Assembly (NCBI RefSeq): GCF_002364335.1
Contig: NZ_DEXW01000039.1
Coordinates: 16,644 to 80,643 of the forward strand
DNA from: Winogradskyella sp. UBA3174
GTDB taxonomy: Bacteria; Bacteroidota; Bacteroidia; Flavobacteriales; Flavobacteriaceae
Direction of reading: 5' to 3'
DNA: 64,000 nt
Part shown: positions 45,081-54,496 of the stretch, piece by piece
Layout: each line of letters begins with the position of its first letter
How positions within the stretch are numbered: the stretch's first letter is position 1
Program-made: the position numbers and the translations under genes
The notes under the pieces: generated by a model
Seen by the model: only the letters and a program-made list of their open reading frames with translations
The model's database searches: none
What the model was told of the DNA's origin: nothing

Positions 45081-45965
45081 ATGAAATCTTTTATTCTATC
45101 AATCATTCTTGCACTATCATTCACTATTTCTGCACAAGACAATTCTGATAAAGCTCAAATTGAAACGACACTAAACAATTATATAGACGCCTTTTATAAA
45201 GGTGATACCACAAAGCTAAAAGTTGCGATAAAACCGAGACTAAATAAATTCGGTTATTGGAAAAACGAAGAGTCTGGAGACTACGAGTACTATGCGCATA
45301 TGAATTATCAGCAAGCGATGAATTTTGTTATAAAGATGAAGGAAGAAGGTAAATCTAGAGATGAAAATGAAATTAGAAATGTTGAAATCTTAGACATAGG
45401 TAACCACATTGCTTCTGCAAAAGTTACAGCCGCTTGGGGAATTGATTACATCCTGTTATCTAAAGATGAAGGTAAATGGATGATTGAACAAGTAATCTGG
45501 GAAGGCCCATACCAAAAGGAAAATACACAACAAATAACAACGTATTATTTAATAAGACATGCCGAAAAAGACCAATCAGACAAAACCAATAGAAATCCTC
45601 ATTTGATTGAAGCTGGTATAAAACGCGCAAATAATTGGGTAAAAGTTCTTAAAGATATAAAGTTTGATATGGTCTATTCTACAGACTACAACAGAACTAA
45701 AGAAACTGCTGCACCAACAGCAAAAGCTAATGAGGTTGAAGTTAGCTTTTACAATCCTAGAGATTTAGCATCGTCTGCTTTTATGGAAGCTACAAAAGGT
45801 AAAACAGTCCTCATTGTTGGTCATAGTAACACAACTCCGATGTTCACAAATGGTTTATTAGGTGAGAAAAAATACGATATGATAACTGAAGATAACAATG
45901 CTAATCTTTATATCGTCACTATTAATAAAGACTCAAAATCATCGACTATTTTAGTCGTAGAGTAA
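45081..45965 (+). CDS. Secreted NTF2-like (lumazine-binding) / histidine phosphatase fusion
   Basis: Signal peptide MKSFILSIILALSFTISAQ. Residues about 21-143 form an NTF2/SnoaL-like domain of the 'putative lumazine-binding' type ('IETTLNNYIDAFYKGDTTKL', 'AKVTAAWGIDYILLSKDEGKW'). Residues about 154-294 are a histidine phosphatase: YYLIRHAEKD (R159, nucleophile H160), 'VYSTDYNRTKETA' (R205) and 'VGHSNTTP' (second catalytic H248). All core catalytic residues are present, so phosphohydrolase activity in the envelope is likely; substrate unknown. A TATATTTG box lies at 45048-45055. Its end overlaps the convergent DUF6503 gene by 15 bases. Confidence 0.85.
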   Translation: MKSFILSIILALSFTISAQDNSDKAQIETTLNNYIDAFYKGDTTKLKVAIKPRLNKFGYWKNEESGDYEYYAHMNYQQAMNFVIKMKEEGKSRDENEIRNVEILDIGNHIASAKVTAAWGIDYILLSKDEGKWMIEQVIWEGPYQKENTQQITTYYLIRHAEKDQSDKTNRNPHLIEAGIKRANNWVKVLKDIKFDMVYSTDYNRTKETAAPTAKANEVEVSFYNPRDLASSAFMEATKGKTVLIVGHSNTTPMFTNGLLGEKKYDMITEDNNANLYIVTINKDSKSSTILVVE

Positions 45966-46706
45966 GTCTACTTTTACGTTTTTGAGTTCTATTTTAGAAA
46001 GTAACTTTAGTTGGTTTTCATTAAAAGCTTTTCCTAAATCAAAAAGCGCGATGGATGTATTTTCAGATTTGTAATTATTGTAATCTACAAATCGTAATTT
46101 GTTTATATAGCGTTCGTTATATGCTTCTCTAAAACGCATCCCTACGCCATCGTCTTCATTATAAGAATAGGCGATATAATCTGTTTTAAGCATTTGTTTA
46201 TTAACCCAATACACAAATACATCTTCAAAGTCCTCACCTCCACCTTGTTCATTAAACGTGACTTTAATTTTGTAATATGCTTCACCCTTTATGAGCTCTT
46301 CTCCAAGCAATTCTTTAATAACTGCTTTATCATTTAAACCATAAGGTAAAACGGAAAAATAATGTACAGAATTAACTGATGCAGTATATTTCACAGCCAT
46401 AGAATCTTCAACCATGATAAACTCTTTATCTACCATTCTTTTAAAACCTGAGTTATCAAGAATATCGATAATACTGTCGTTATTTTGTTTAAATAACCTT
46501 AAAAATGAGAATTCCCTTTTTTCTCGATTAGCCACGTATGCTTTATCCCTGAAATCAAATCTAATTATCGAATTTCTGTAGTTTTTCCCACCTGAAATTT
46601 CAATAGATTTATTAATAATATCCTTAGCTGACAAAACATTAGAATCTGATTCACCTTTGCAGCTAGCAACTAAAAACACTAATAAAATTATCTGAAAATA
46701 CTTCAT
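45951..46706 (-). CDS. DUF6503-like lipoprotein
   Basis: A 251-residue lipoprotein: MKYFQIILLVFLVASCKG places the lipidated cysteine at 16. The mature part, 'DIINKSIEISGGKNYRNSIIRFDFRDK...' with beta-rich sequence 'FVYWVNKQMLKTDYIAYSY', fits flavobacterial DUF6503 proteins and resembles the general LolA-like outer-membrane lipoprotein fold. Function unknown. It converges tail-to-tail with the histidine phosphatase gene, sharing 15 bases. Confidence 0.7.
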   Translation of the reverse strand: MKYFQIILLVFLVASCKGESDSNVLSAKDIINKSIEISGGKNYRNSIIRFDFRDKAYVANREKREFSFLRLFKQNNDSIIDILDNSGFKRMVDKEFIMVEDSMAVKYTASVNSVHYFSVLPYGLNDKAVIKELLGEELIKGEAYYKIKVTFNEQGGGEDFEDVFVYWVNKQMLKTDYIAYSYNEDDGVGMRFREAYNERYINKLRFVDYNNYKSENTSIALFDLGKAFNENQLKLLSKIELKNVKVDLLYD

Positions 46707-46782
46707 ATTAAAGATTTAGACTTTAAAGTCGTAAAACTAGCTAATACATAACAAGTCTATCCCAAAATAATTATAATTTCTA

Positions 46783-46790
46783 TACCTTTG
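46783..46790 (+). promoter_or_regulatory. -7 promoter box of smpB
   Basis: TACCTTTG fits TAnnTTTG and ends six bases before the smpB ATG (46797). No -33 TTTG at the usual distance. It implies a leaderless transcript. Confidence 0.45.
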
Positions 46791-46796
46791 CTATCC

Positions 46797-47252
46797 ATGC
46801 AAAAAACAGTTAACATACTTAACAAAAAGGCTAAATTTCAGTACGATATACTAGATAAGTATACGGCCGGAATAGTTTTAACCGGAACTGAGATTAAATC
46901 CATCAGATCTGGTAAGGCTTCTATTGCTGAAAGTTTTTGCGAATTTAATGACAGAGAAGAATTATTTGTTATTAATATGACTGTTGAAGAATATGCATTT
47001 GGTAATTACTACAATCATAAACCAAAGGCTGAACGAAAGTTACTTTTAAATAGAAAAGAGCTTAAAAAGCTTAAAAAGGAAATGGATGTAAAAGGTAACG
47101 CTGTAATTCCATTACGCCTATATATTAACGATAAAGGATTCGCTAAATTAATTATCTCTTTAGCTAAAGGTAAAAAACTCTACGATAAGCGCGAAACTAT
47201 TAAAGACCGAGATAACAAGCGGGATTTAGATCGTATTAAAAAGAATTTTTAA
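46797..47252 (+). CDS. smpB: SsrA-binding protein SmpB
   Basis: Partner of tmRNA in rescue of stalled ribosomes. I start at ATG 46797 (MQKTVNILNKKAKFQYDILD), giving 151 residues; the earlier in-frame TTG at 46788 lies in the promoter box. 'AGIVLTGTEIKSIRSGKASIAESFCEF', 'YNHKPKAERKLLLNRKELKKL' and the basic tail 'KKLYDKRETIKDRDNKRDLDR' are diagnostic. No tmRNA gene is visible in this window. Confidence 0.97.
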   Translation: MQKTVNILNKKAKFQYDILDKYTAGIVLTGTEIKSIRSGKASIAESFCEFNDREELFVINMTVEEYAFGNYYNHKPKAERKLLLNRKELKKLKKEMDVKGNAVIPLRLYINDKGFAKLIISLAKGKKLYDKRETIKDRDNKRDLDRIKKNF

Positions 47253-47370
47253 TAAATTTTAAGAGATTTATAACTTTTGTAAGTATTTTTTTATATTATT
47301 TTTGAAATAATATAGGCAACCATTTATTAAAATGTTACGTCTATATAAATAGAATCATTAATCAAACACT

Positions 47371-49830
47371 ATGACTAAAAATCTACTCGGCTTATTATTT
47401 ATTTTTTTAAGCACAATTGCCTCAGCGCAAATTGTTGGATCAGTTACCAACGAAAAAAACGAACCGCTTCCTTTTGTTAATATTCTTTTAGAAAACACCT
47501 ATAAAGGAACTACTAGTAATGATGATGGGTATTATGAGCTTAATATATCAGAAACTAAAACCTACACACTTGTCTATACCTTTTTGGGATATAAAACGGT
47601 TAAGAAAAAAATTACTGTAGATAAATTTCCTTTTGAACTCAATATTACCTTAAAAGAAGAGTCTGTCTCTCTAGGTGAAGTTCTAATTAATTCAGAAGAA
47701 AATCCTGCTGATATTATTATTAGAAAAACCATAGCTCAACGTAAGGCTAATCTAGAAAAGATAAATTCATTTAAAGCAGATTTTTATTCTAGAGGATTAA
47801 TTAAAATTAAAGATGCACCAGAGAAAATATTAGGTCAAGAAGTTGGTGATTTAGGTGGTGGTTTAGACTCAACACGTACCGGAATTATTTACTTGTCAGA
47901 AACTATTTCTAAAATTCAATATTTAAGACCAGATAAACTTAAAGAAAAAATAACCGCATCTAAAGTTAGTGGAAACAGCAGTGGCTTTAGTTTTAATAAT
48001 GCTATTGATGTCGATTATAATTTCTACAATAACACTATTGAATTTGGTAACGAAATGATTTCTCCTATCGCTAAGAATGCTTTTGGCTATTACCGTTACA
48101 AACTAGAAGGTGTTTTTTATGATGATCGCGGAAACTTAATTAATAAAATTAACGTGATTCCGAAACGAGAAAATGACCCTGTTTTTACAGGAAGCATTTA
48201 TATTGTTGAAGATCAATGGACCATTTATGCTTTAGAACTTCATACTACAGGTATTCAAGCACGTATACCAGCTGTAGATATATTATCGTTAAAACAAACA
48301 TTTTCTTACTCAGAAGAAAATAGTATTTGGGCTTTAATTTCTCAAAGTCTGGACTTTAAGTATGGTATTTTCGGTATTAAAGGAGATGGTCGTTTTACAG
48401 CCGTTTACAGTAATTACGAATTTAACGAACCACTAACTAAAAAAGATTTTGGACGAGAAATTGTCGCTTTTGAAGACCAAGCTAATAAAAAAGATTCTTT
48501 ATTTTGGAACAAAATTAGACCTGTACCTCTAACAGTTGAAGAACGCACAGATTACATTAAAAAAGACAGTATTCAACTTATAAAAGAATCAAAACCATAC
48601 TTAGATTCTGTTGATCAAGCCAGAAATAAATTCAAATTAGGAGACATTTTAGGTTACACCTATCAAGATTCTGAAAAAGATATTCGGTTAGGTTTCGATA
48701 TACCAGCAAACGTAAGCTTTAATACAGTTCAAGGCTATACCGCAAATGCAAATGTGTTCTTTACTAAAGATTATGGTGATTTTAAGCGCTATTTTAGTGC
48801 TAGAGCCAATTTAGAATACGGATTTTCAGATGACCGTTTAAGAGCAACAGGATCGCTAACTTATAAATTTAATAACACAAGCAGAGGCCTTTTGACGTTC
48901 TCTGGAGGTGTGCAAGTACGGCAATTTAATGCTTCAAACCCTATAACAGCCATCGGAAACAGTATTGCAACGCTTTTCTTTGAAGAGAATTATTTGAAAC
49001 TCTACGAGCGTCGTTTTTTGCAAGTCAACTATTCTGAAGAATTATTTAATGGCTTGGGCTTTTTCTCTAACGTGAGTTATGAAAATCGTAGTGCACTGTT
49101 TAATACTACAGACCAAACATTTTATCCAGACAGAAACAAGGTGTTTTTAAGCAACAATCCTATAGACCCATCAAGTACAGACGCGCCATTTGAAAATCAT
49201 AATATTGTAAAAATCAATGTTTCAGCTCGGATAAACTTCGATCAAAACTACTTAAGCTATCCTGATAGTAAGGTAAATATTTCAAATGACAAATACCCAA
49301 CATTAGTATTAGGGTATGAAAAAGGCTTAGGAGCCACAAATAGTAATTATAATTTTGACCAAATAAAAGCAAGATTATCTCAATCTCTTAATATCGCGGA
49401 CAAAGGTCGTTTTAGTTACAACCTCAGAGCTGGTAAATTTTTCAATGCAGATGCTATTGCCTTCATGGATTTTCAACACTTTAATGGGAACCAAATTAAC
49501 GTAAGTAGAAGAGGTAATTACACGGATGTATTTAACAATTTAGGCTACTATGATTTAAGTACTAATGACAGTTATTTAGAAATGCATGCTGAGCACGATT
49601 TTAATGGTTTCATTTTAGGGAAAATTCCACTCTTAAATAAACTTAACTTTAATTTAGTTGTTGGAGCACACAACTTATCTACACCAGACCGCAGACCCTA
49701 TCAAGAATACACTATTGGTCTCGATAATATTGGTTGGGGAAAATGGCGTTTCTTACGTATAGATTATCTAAGGTCTTACCAAGGAGGTTATCAAGGTGAT
49801 GCCATTTTGTTTGGACTGAAATTCTTTTAA
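47371..49830 (+). CDS. DUF5686 and carboxypeptidase-like regulatory domain protein
   Basis: An 819-residue outer-membrane protein. Signal peptide MTKNLLGLLFIFLSTIASAQ, then a carboxypeptidase-D regulatory-like domain (about 21-105: 'GSVTNEKNEPLPFVNILLENTYKGTTSNDDGYY'), then the DUF5686 region to the end. The second half alternates amphipathic strands and ends 'GGYQGDAILFGLKFF', terminal F as in outer-membrane barrels. Function unknown; TonB-plug-like domain is absent. The next gene follows after nine bases. Confidence 0.9.
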   Translation: MTKNLLGLLFIFLSTIASAQIVGSVTNEKNEPLPFVNILLENTYKGTTSNDDGYYELNISETKTYTLVYTFLGYKTVKKKITVDKFPFELNITLKEESVSLGEVLINSEENPADIIIRKTIAQRKANLEKINSFKADFYSRGLIKIKDAPEKILGQEVGDLGGGLDSTRTGIIYLSETISKIQYLRPDKLKEKITASKVSGNSSGFSFNNAIDVDYNFYNNTIEFGNEMISPIAKNAFGYYRYKLEGVFYDDRGNLINKINVIPKRENDPVFTGSIYIVEDQWTIYALELHTTGIQARIPAVDILSLKQTFSYSEENSIWALISQSLDFKYGIFGIKGDGRFTAVYSNYEFNEPLTKKDFGREIVAFEDQANKKDSLFWNKIRPVPLTVEERTDYIKKDSIQLIKESKPYLDSVDQARNKFKLGDILGYTYQDSEKDIRLGFDIPANVSFNTVQGYTANANVFFTKDYGDFKRYFSARANLEYGFSDDRLRATGSLTYKFNNTSRGLLTFSGGVQVRQFNASNPITAIGNSIATLFFEENYLKLYERRFLQVNYSEELFNGLGFFSNVSYENRSALFNTTDQTFYPDRNKVFLSNNPIDPSSTDAPFENHNIVKINVSARINFDQNYLSYPDSKVNISNDKYPTLVLGYEKGLGATNSNYNFDQIKARLSQSLNIADKGRFSYNLRAGKFFNADAIAFMDFQHFNGNQINVSRRGNYTDVFNNLGYYDLSTNDSYLEMHAEHDFNGFILGKIPLLNKLNFNLVVGAHNLSTPDRRPYQEYTIGLDNIGWGKWRFLRIDYLRSYQGGYQGDAILFGLKFF

Positions 49831-49839
49831 CTTTATAGA

Positions 49840-50358
49840 ATGAAAAATATCTGTTTAGTTTTATTAGTACTCGCTTTAAATACCAAAGCCCAAGAAGCAA
49901 AAGACTACTCTAAAAACGTAGCAACATTAGACACTACTATCGAAACTCTATATTCAGTTATATCTGGTGATAAAGGAGTAGAACGCGATTGGGATTTATT
50001 TAAATACTTATTTCATAAAAATGCTAAACTAATCCCAACAAGCAAAAATGAAGCTGGTAGAACAGTTGCACGTTTTATCTCACCAGAAGATTATATTAAT
50101 ACCTCTGGGAAATGGTTGCTTGAAAATGGGTTTCACGAAGTAGAGCTCTATAGATCCATCCAAACCTTTGGAAATATTTCACAAGTATTTAGTACATATG
50201 AATCTTTTAAAAGTAAAAACGATACGGAACCTTTTATGAGAGGTATCAACAGCATTCAATTAATGAATGATGGAGAGCGTTGGTGGATTATTAATATTTA
50301 TTGGATGCAAGAATCTGAGGAAAACCAAATTCCTGGTGAGTATTTACCGAAAAATTAA
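49840..50358 (+). CDS. Secreted NTF2-like protein
   Basis: A 172-residue exported protein: short signal peptide MKNICLVLLVLALNTKAQ, then a single alpha-beta domain ('TTIETLYSVISGDKGVERDW', 'FKYLFHKNAKLIPTSKNE', 'FGNISQVFSTYESFK', final 'DGERWWIINIYWMQES') resembling SnoaL/NTF2-type folds often annotated as hypothetical. No catalytic residues identified. It likely forms a transcription unit with the DUF5686 gene nine bases upstream. Confidence 0.7.
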   Translation: MKNICLVLLVLALNTKAQEAKDYSKNVATLDTTIETLYSVISGDKGVERDWDLFKYLFHKNAKLIPTSKNEAGRTVARFISPEDYINTSGKWLLENGFHEVELYRSIQTFGNISQVFSTYESFKSKNDTEPFMRGINSIQLMNDGERWWIINIYWMQESEENQIPGEYLPKN

Positions 50359-50378
50359 TTTTAATAAGCTACATGCTA

Positions 50379-50486
50379 TGTCATTTCGAGTGAAATTCTC
50401 TTTTTAGGGTTTTTTTATCTAGAAGCATAAAAGTACAAGAGGTTCTCTATACAATTTCGACGCTTCAAAATCAATCGAACTGACGA
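50379..50486. repeat. Inverted-repeat element, copy B
   Basis: Left end TGTCATTTCGAGTGAAATTC and right end ATCGAACTGACGA: the left GTCATTTCGAGTGA matches the reverse complement of the right end at 12 of 14 positions. The ends also match those of the element at 17527-17648 (TCATTTCGAGTG / CACTCGAAATGA). Non-coding. Confidence 0.55.
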
Positions 50487-50581
50487 TATAACTTCTAATT
50501 ATATCAAACTTATCTTAAACCTATTTGAGTTATAACTTATAGTCCGTATTTTAACATAATATTTTTTTAAACCATATTAAT

Positions 50582-52432
50582 ATGTCATTCAAATCAAATT
50601 CAATTTTATTTTTTGTTTTTGCTTTCTCTATTTTAAGTTTAGCACAAAATGCAACAGAAAAAGCACAACCCATTTTTAAAGATGGTGAAGCACAAATCGT
50701 TGAAGCTTTTAATAATCCTAAAAAATATATTCGTCACGACCTTTGGGTAGAAACGGAATTTGACACAGATGGAGATGGCAAACCAGATCGTATGCACGTT
50801 GATGTAACACGACCAGAACAAACAGAAACAGAAGGTTTAAAATTACCTGTAGTTTACGAATCTAGTCCTTATTTTGCTGGTGTTGCAGCTGACGCACCTG
50901 GTACAATGTGGAATGTAGAACACGAATTAGGAGGCATTGGTGAAGAACGTTTTCACCCAGAAGTAACACGTCGTGGTAAACGACCAATCATATCTAATTC
51001 GCAAATAAGAACTTGGGTTCCTAGAGGTTATATTGTAGTACATTCGTCGTCTCCGGGAACAGGTTTATCAGATGGTGCACCTACTATAGGTGGCAAAAAT
51101 GAATCTTTAGCTCCAAAAGCAGTTATCGATTGGCTTTGTGGACGTGCAAAAGGGTATAAAGAACGTGATGGAAACGAAGAAGTAAAAGCATTTTGGTCTA
51201 CAGGAAAAGTAGGAATGACAGGTACATCATATAATGGCACAATTCCGTTAGCTGCTGCAACAACTGGAGTTAAAGGTTTAGAAGCTATTATTCCTATTGC
51301 ACCGAATACATCTTACTATCATTATTACCGTTCTAACGGTTTAGTGCGCTCTCCTGGTGGTTATTTAGGTGAAGATATTGATGTGCTTTATGATTTTGTT
51401 CATAGTGGTGATGAAGACAAACGTGCTTACAATAACAAAACAGTCCGAGACACAGAAATGATGAATGGTATGGACAGACAAACAGGCGACTTAAATGAAT
51501 TTTGGTCTAGTAGAGATTACCTCAACCAAATGGATAATATGGAAGCTGCATTATTAATGTCACACGGCTTTAATGATTGGAACGTAATGCCCGAACACAG
51601 CTATAGAATCTATAAAGCTGCTAAAGAAAAAGGATTATCAACTCAAGTTTATTATCACCAAAATGGACATGGTGGACCACCACCAATGTCTATGATGAAT
51701 CGTTGGTTTACTAAATACTTACATGGTATTGATAATGGCGTTGAAAAAGAAGAAAATAAAGCTTATATCGTAAGAGAATATGACGACAGGCAAAAGCCAA
51801 CGGCTTATAAAGATTATCCAAATCCTGAAGCTAAGGATGTTACTTTTTATCCTTTTTTAGCAGGTGCATTAGACCCTATAAAACCTAAGAGTATAGCTTC
51901 CGATACATTCAGTGATAACGTTGAGTTTAGTGGTAGTGACTTAGCCAAAGCAAAAAAATCAAATAACAGATTATTATATGTAACCTCAACGTTAAACGAA
52001 GATTTACATATTTCTGGTGTAGCAAAAGTGAGTATTACTTTGGCTAGTAGTAAATCTGCAGCAAACTTATCGGTTTGGATGATATCATTGCCTTGGCAAG
52101 AAGGAAAAGACGTTAAAATAACGGATAATATTATAACACGTGGTTGGGCAGACCCAAAGAATCACAAATCTTTAACTGATGAAGAAGATTTAGTACCAGG
52201 TCAGTTTTACACTGTTAATTTTGAATTACAACCAGATGATCAAATTATTAAAGCAGGACAGCAAATTGGATTCATGATATTTTCTAGTGATAAAGAATAC
52301 ACATTACATCCAAAAGCCGGAACTGAATTAACTATTCAATTAAATAAGACATCATTAACGTTGCCTGTCGTCGGTGGTGAAAGAGCTTTTAATAAATCAA
52401 CAAGTCCTATTGCCTTCGGTAAAAAAAAATAG
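50582..52432 (+). CDS. Xaa-Pro dipeptidyl-peptidase family (S15/CocE) hydrolase
   Basis: A secreted alpha/beta hydrolase of 616 residues: signal peptide MSFKSNSILFFVFAFSILSL, catalytic serine S216 in GMTGTSYNGT, aspartate region 'LLMSHGFNDWNVMPEHSYRIY', histidine region 'YYHQNGHGGPPP', and a C-terminal jelly-roll domain (about 410-600, 'LHISGVAKVSITLASSK'). The family removes Xaa-Pro dipeptides or hydrolyses acyl groups. Signal peptide plus marine-type neighbours suggest protein scavenging. Single gene. Confidence 0.88.
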   Translation: MSFKSNSILFFVFAFSILSLAQNATEKAQPIFKDGEAQIVEAFNNPKKYIRHDLWVETEFDTDGDGKPDRMHVDVTRPEQTETEGLKLPVVYESSPYFAGVAADAPGTMWNVEHELGGIGEERFHPEVTRRGKRPIISNSQIRTWVPRGYIVVHSSSPGTGLSDGAPTIGGKNESLAPKAVIDWLCGRAKGYKERDGNEEVKAFWSTGKVGMTGTSYNGTIPLAAATTGVKGLEAIIPIAPNTSYYHYYRSNGLVRSPGGYLGEDIDVLYDFVHSGDEDKRAYNNKTVRDTEMMNGMDRQTGDLNEFWSSRDYLNQMDNMEAALLMSHGFNDWNVMPEHSYRIYKAAKEKGLSTQVYYHQNGHGGPPPMSMMNRWFTKYLHGIDNGVEKEENKAYIVREYDDRQKPTAYKDYPNPEAKDVTFYPFLAGALDPIKPKSIASDTFSDNVEFSGSDLAKAKKSNNRLLYVTSTLNEDLHISGVAKVSITLASSKSAANLSVWMISLPWQEGKDVKITDNIITRGWADPKNHKSLTDEEDLVPGQFYTVNFELQPDDQIIKAGQQIGFMIFSSDKEYTLHPKAGTELTIQLNKTSLTLPVVGGERAFNKSTSPIAFGKKK

Positions 52433-52445
52433 ATAAAGCTAAAAA

Positions 52446-53723
52446 CTAGTTTTTTATAAGCTTAAAGGTATTTGATGTGTTGTTATTTTCAATATTCAAG
52501 AAGTAAATACCAGCTTCTAATGCTGATGTATTTATTGTATTGTAATTGGAAGTAATTATAATCTGCTTGCCTGTAACATCAAACATTTTATAAGTGTTTA
52601 TTGTGTTAGATTCAATCGTAATTATGTCCGTAAACGGATTTGGGTAAACATTTATTAGTTCTATTTCATTTTCAGCAATATCTAATAAATCACTACAGTT
52701 AGGGTTAACAGCAGTGCTAGACTGAAATGTACCATTATTAATGTACCAGTTTTGCCACTCGCCTCCACTTCCGGTTTGCCAATCCGATAAATCAAAATAG
52801 TTTTCTCCTGTTGTTTTCCCTGGTACTTTATAAACTTTTAAGGCTTCATTACTACGTGTCCAATTTAGTGGATTTCCGCTAGTGCAATTTTCTGGCAAAT
52901 AGTCTGTAGCACAATTAGTTTGAATAAAAAAAGCATGCTCCTCATAATTAGGATAATCACCAAATACATAAGCACGTCCATTAGAATCTACACAAACAGC
53001 CGTATATTCATTACAAGCAATACCAAAAGCTCTAGACGAATTATCTGTAGCATAACGTGCTAAAAACGTACTATGTCTAGCTCTTCTATCTGGGTCATCG
53101 TAATGTGAGTCTGTAATAAGGTTTTCTAAATACGGAATCTCTAAAAAATCATTATAACCTAAAGTTAACCGATTATGATATGGATTACTCAAAGCTTGTG
53201 CATTTGTAATTGTTCCGTTTTCAGCAGAAAAATAACCACCACCTAAAATCGCCATTCCTGCACTTGTCCCTCCAATAACTCCACCTTTCACATTTATAAA
53301 ATCATTTAGCGCATCTTCTAAGGCATTGTCTTTAAAATAAGTTACATAATCGAATTGATCACCTCCTGCAAACCAAATAGCTTCAGCTTTTTCAACCTTA
53401 TCTAATACATAAGCACTCGTAGCTCCTTCTGCATTATCAATAACGAAGGTTCTAACCGAATTCACAGTAACTCCCAATTCAGAATAAAAATAGTTATTAT
53501 AACCATCACTTCCCGAAGCTCTTAATACAACAACATCACCTCCATTGGCTTTGTTTAAAAACCAAACCATAGCTTCATCGCTTTCGGTTGCTCCACCCAT
53601 TAGGCAAATACCAGCATCTGGACTTATAACTGCGTCAATAGTATTTCCTGTAACGTATTCTGTGTAGCCTTGAGAAAAACTTAACTGACCACAAACTAAA
53701 AAAAGTAAAATAATTCTATACAT
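52446..53723 (-). CDS. T9SS-exported cyanophycinase-like peptidase (S51)
   Basis: A 425-residue secreted protein with signal peptide (MYRIILLFLVCGQLSFSQG). Residues about 30-300 are an S51 peptidase domain: 'GICLMGGATESDEAMVWFLN', 'AIWFAGGDQFDYVTYF' and the nucleophile S154 in GGTSAGMAILGG. A C-terminal T9SS type A sorting domain follows (last ~75 residues, 'LINVYPNPFTDIITIESN'). S51 includes cyanophycinase and alpha-aspartyl dipeptidase; the actual substrate is unknown. It shares the 52433-52445 gap with the convergent S15 gene and lies three bases downstream of pcm on the same strand. Confidence 0.87.
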   Translation of the reverse strand: MYRIILLFLVCGQLSFSQGYTEYVTGNTIDAVISPDAGICLMGGATESDEAMVWFLNKANGGDVVVLRASGSDGYNNYFYSELGVTVNSVRTFVIDNAEGATSAYVLDKVEKAEAIWFAGGDQFDYVTYFKDNALEDALNDFINVKGGVIGGTSAGMAILGGGYFSAENGTITNAQALSNPYHNRLTLGYNDFLEIPYLENLITDSHYDDPDRRARHSTFLARYATDNSSRAFGIACNEYTAVCVDSNGRAYVFGDYPNYEEHAFFIQTNCATDYLPENCTSGNPLNWTRSNEALKVYKVPGKTTGENYFDLSDWQTGSGGEWQNWYINNGTFQSSTAVNPNCSDLLDIAENEIELINVYPNPFTDIITIESNTINTYKMFDVTGKQIIITSNYNTINTSALEAGIYFLNIENNNTSNTFKLIKN

Positions 53724-53725
53724 AT

Positions 53726-54367
53726 CTAATTTTTATCTTCTAATAAAGGCACAAATCGAAATTCTCCAAACTCATGCTTTTCAAAATCTTTTGAGCCTTT
53801 TCTAATAAACAAAGTCATGGTTTGAACATCGTCACCAACAGGTATAACCAAGCGTCCACCAATTTCTAATTGACTTAATAATGGATTTGGAACAAACGGT
53901 GCACCAGCCGTTACGATAATACTTTTAAAAGGAGCTTCGTCTGGTAACCCTTTATAACCATCACCAAAAATAAGTTTTTTAGCTCTGTAGCCTATTTTGG
54001 GTAGAAATTTAGAAGTTTTTTTAAATAATTCTTGTTGACGCTCAATGCTATAAACTTTTGCTCCTAGCTCAATTAAAACAGCACATTGGTAACCACTTCC
54101 TGTTCCAATTTCTAGGACTTTATCACCTTGTTCAATTTGTAATAATTCGGACTGAAAAGCAACTGTGTAAGGCTGAGAAATAGTTTGATCTGCACCAATC
54201 GGAAAAGCTTTATCTTGGTATGCATGATCTATAAAACCAGAATCCATAAACAAGTGTCTTGGGATTTTTCCAATAGCCTTTAAAACACCATTGTCATTAA
54301 TCCCTTTTTTTGTAAGTATGTCAACGAGTTGCTGACGCATTCCTTGGTGCTTAAATGTATCTTTCAA
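53726..54367 (-). CDS. pcm: Protein-L-isoaspartate O-methyltransferase
   Basis: Repairs isoaspartyl residues in aged proteins using SAM. The 213-residue sequence has 'AFPIGADQTISQPYTVAFQSELL', SAM motif 'VLEIGTGSGYQCAVLIELG', and 'SIIVTAGAPFVPNPLLSQLEIGGRLVIPVG'. The start is TTG at 54367, since family homology (KDTFKHQGMRQQLV) extends before the first ATG (54340). It is followed at three bases by the S51 peptidase gene, a notable pairing because S51/isoaspartyl chemistry both concern aspartyl linkages. Confidence 0.93.
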   Translation of the reverse strand: MKDTFKHQGMRQQLVDILTKKGINDNGVLKAIGKIPRHLFMDSGFIDHAYQDKAFPIGADQTISQPYTVAFQSELLQIEQGDKVLEIGTGSGYQCAVLIELGAKVYSIERQQELFKKTSKFLPKIGYRAKKLIFGDGYKGLPDEAPFKSIIVTAGAPFVPNPLLSQLEIGGRLVIPVGDDVQTMTLFIRKGSKDFEKHEFGEFRFVPLLEDKN

Positions 54368-54496
54368 AAGCTTACTTTAATTTACGCTAAATTAAATTAA
54401 AGAAGGACAAATTCAAAGCACGTAATTAAACTTTATTTAATTATTAAATTCACAGTATTTTATATTTTCTTTTTAAAATTTCTAATTCAAAACGAC

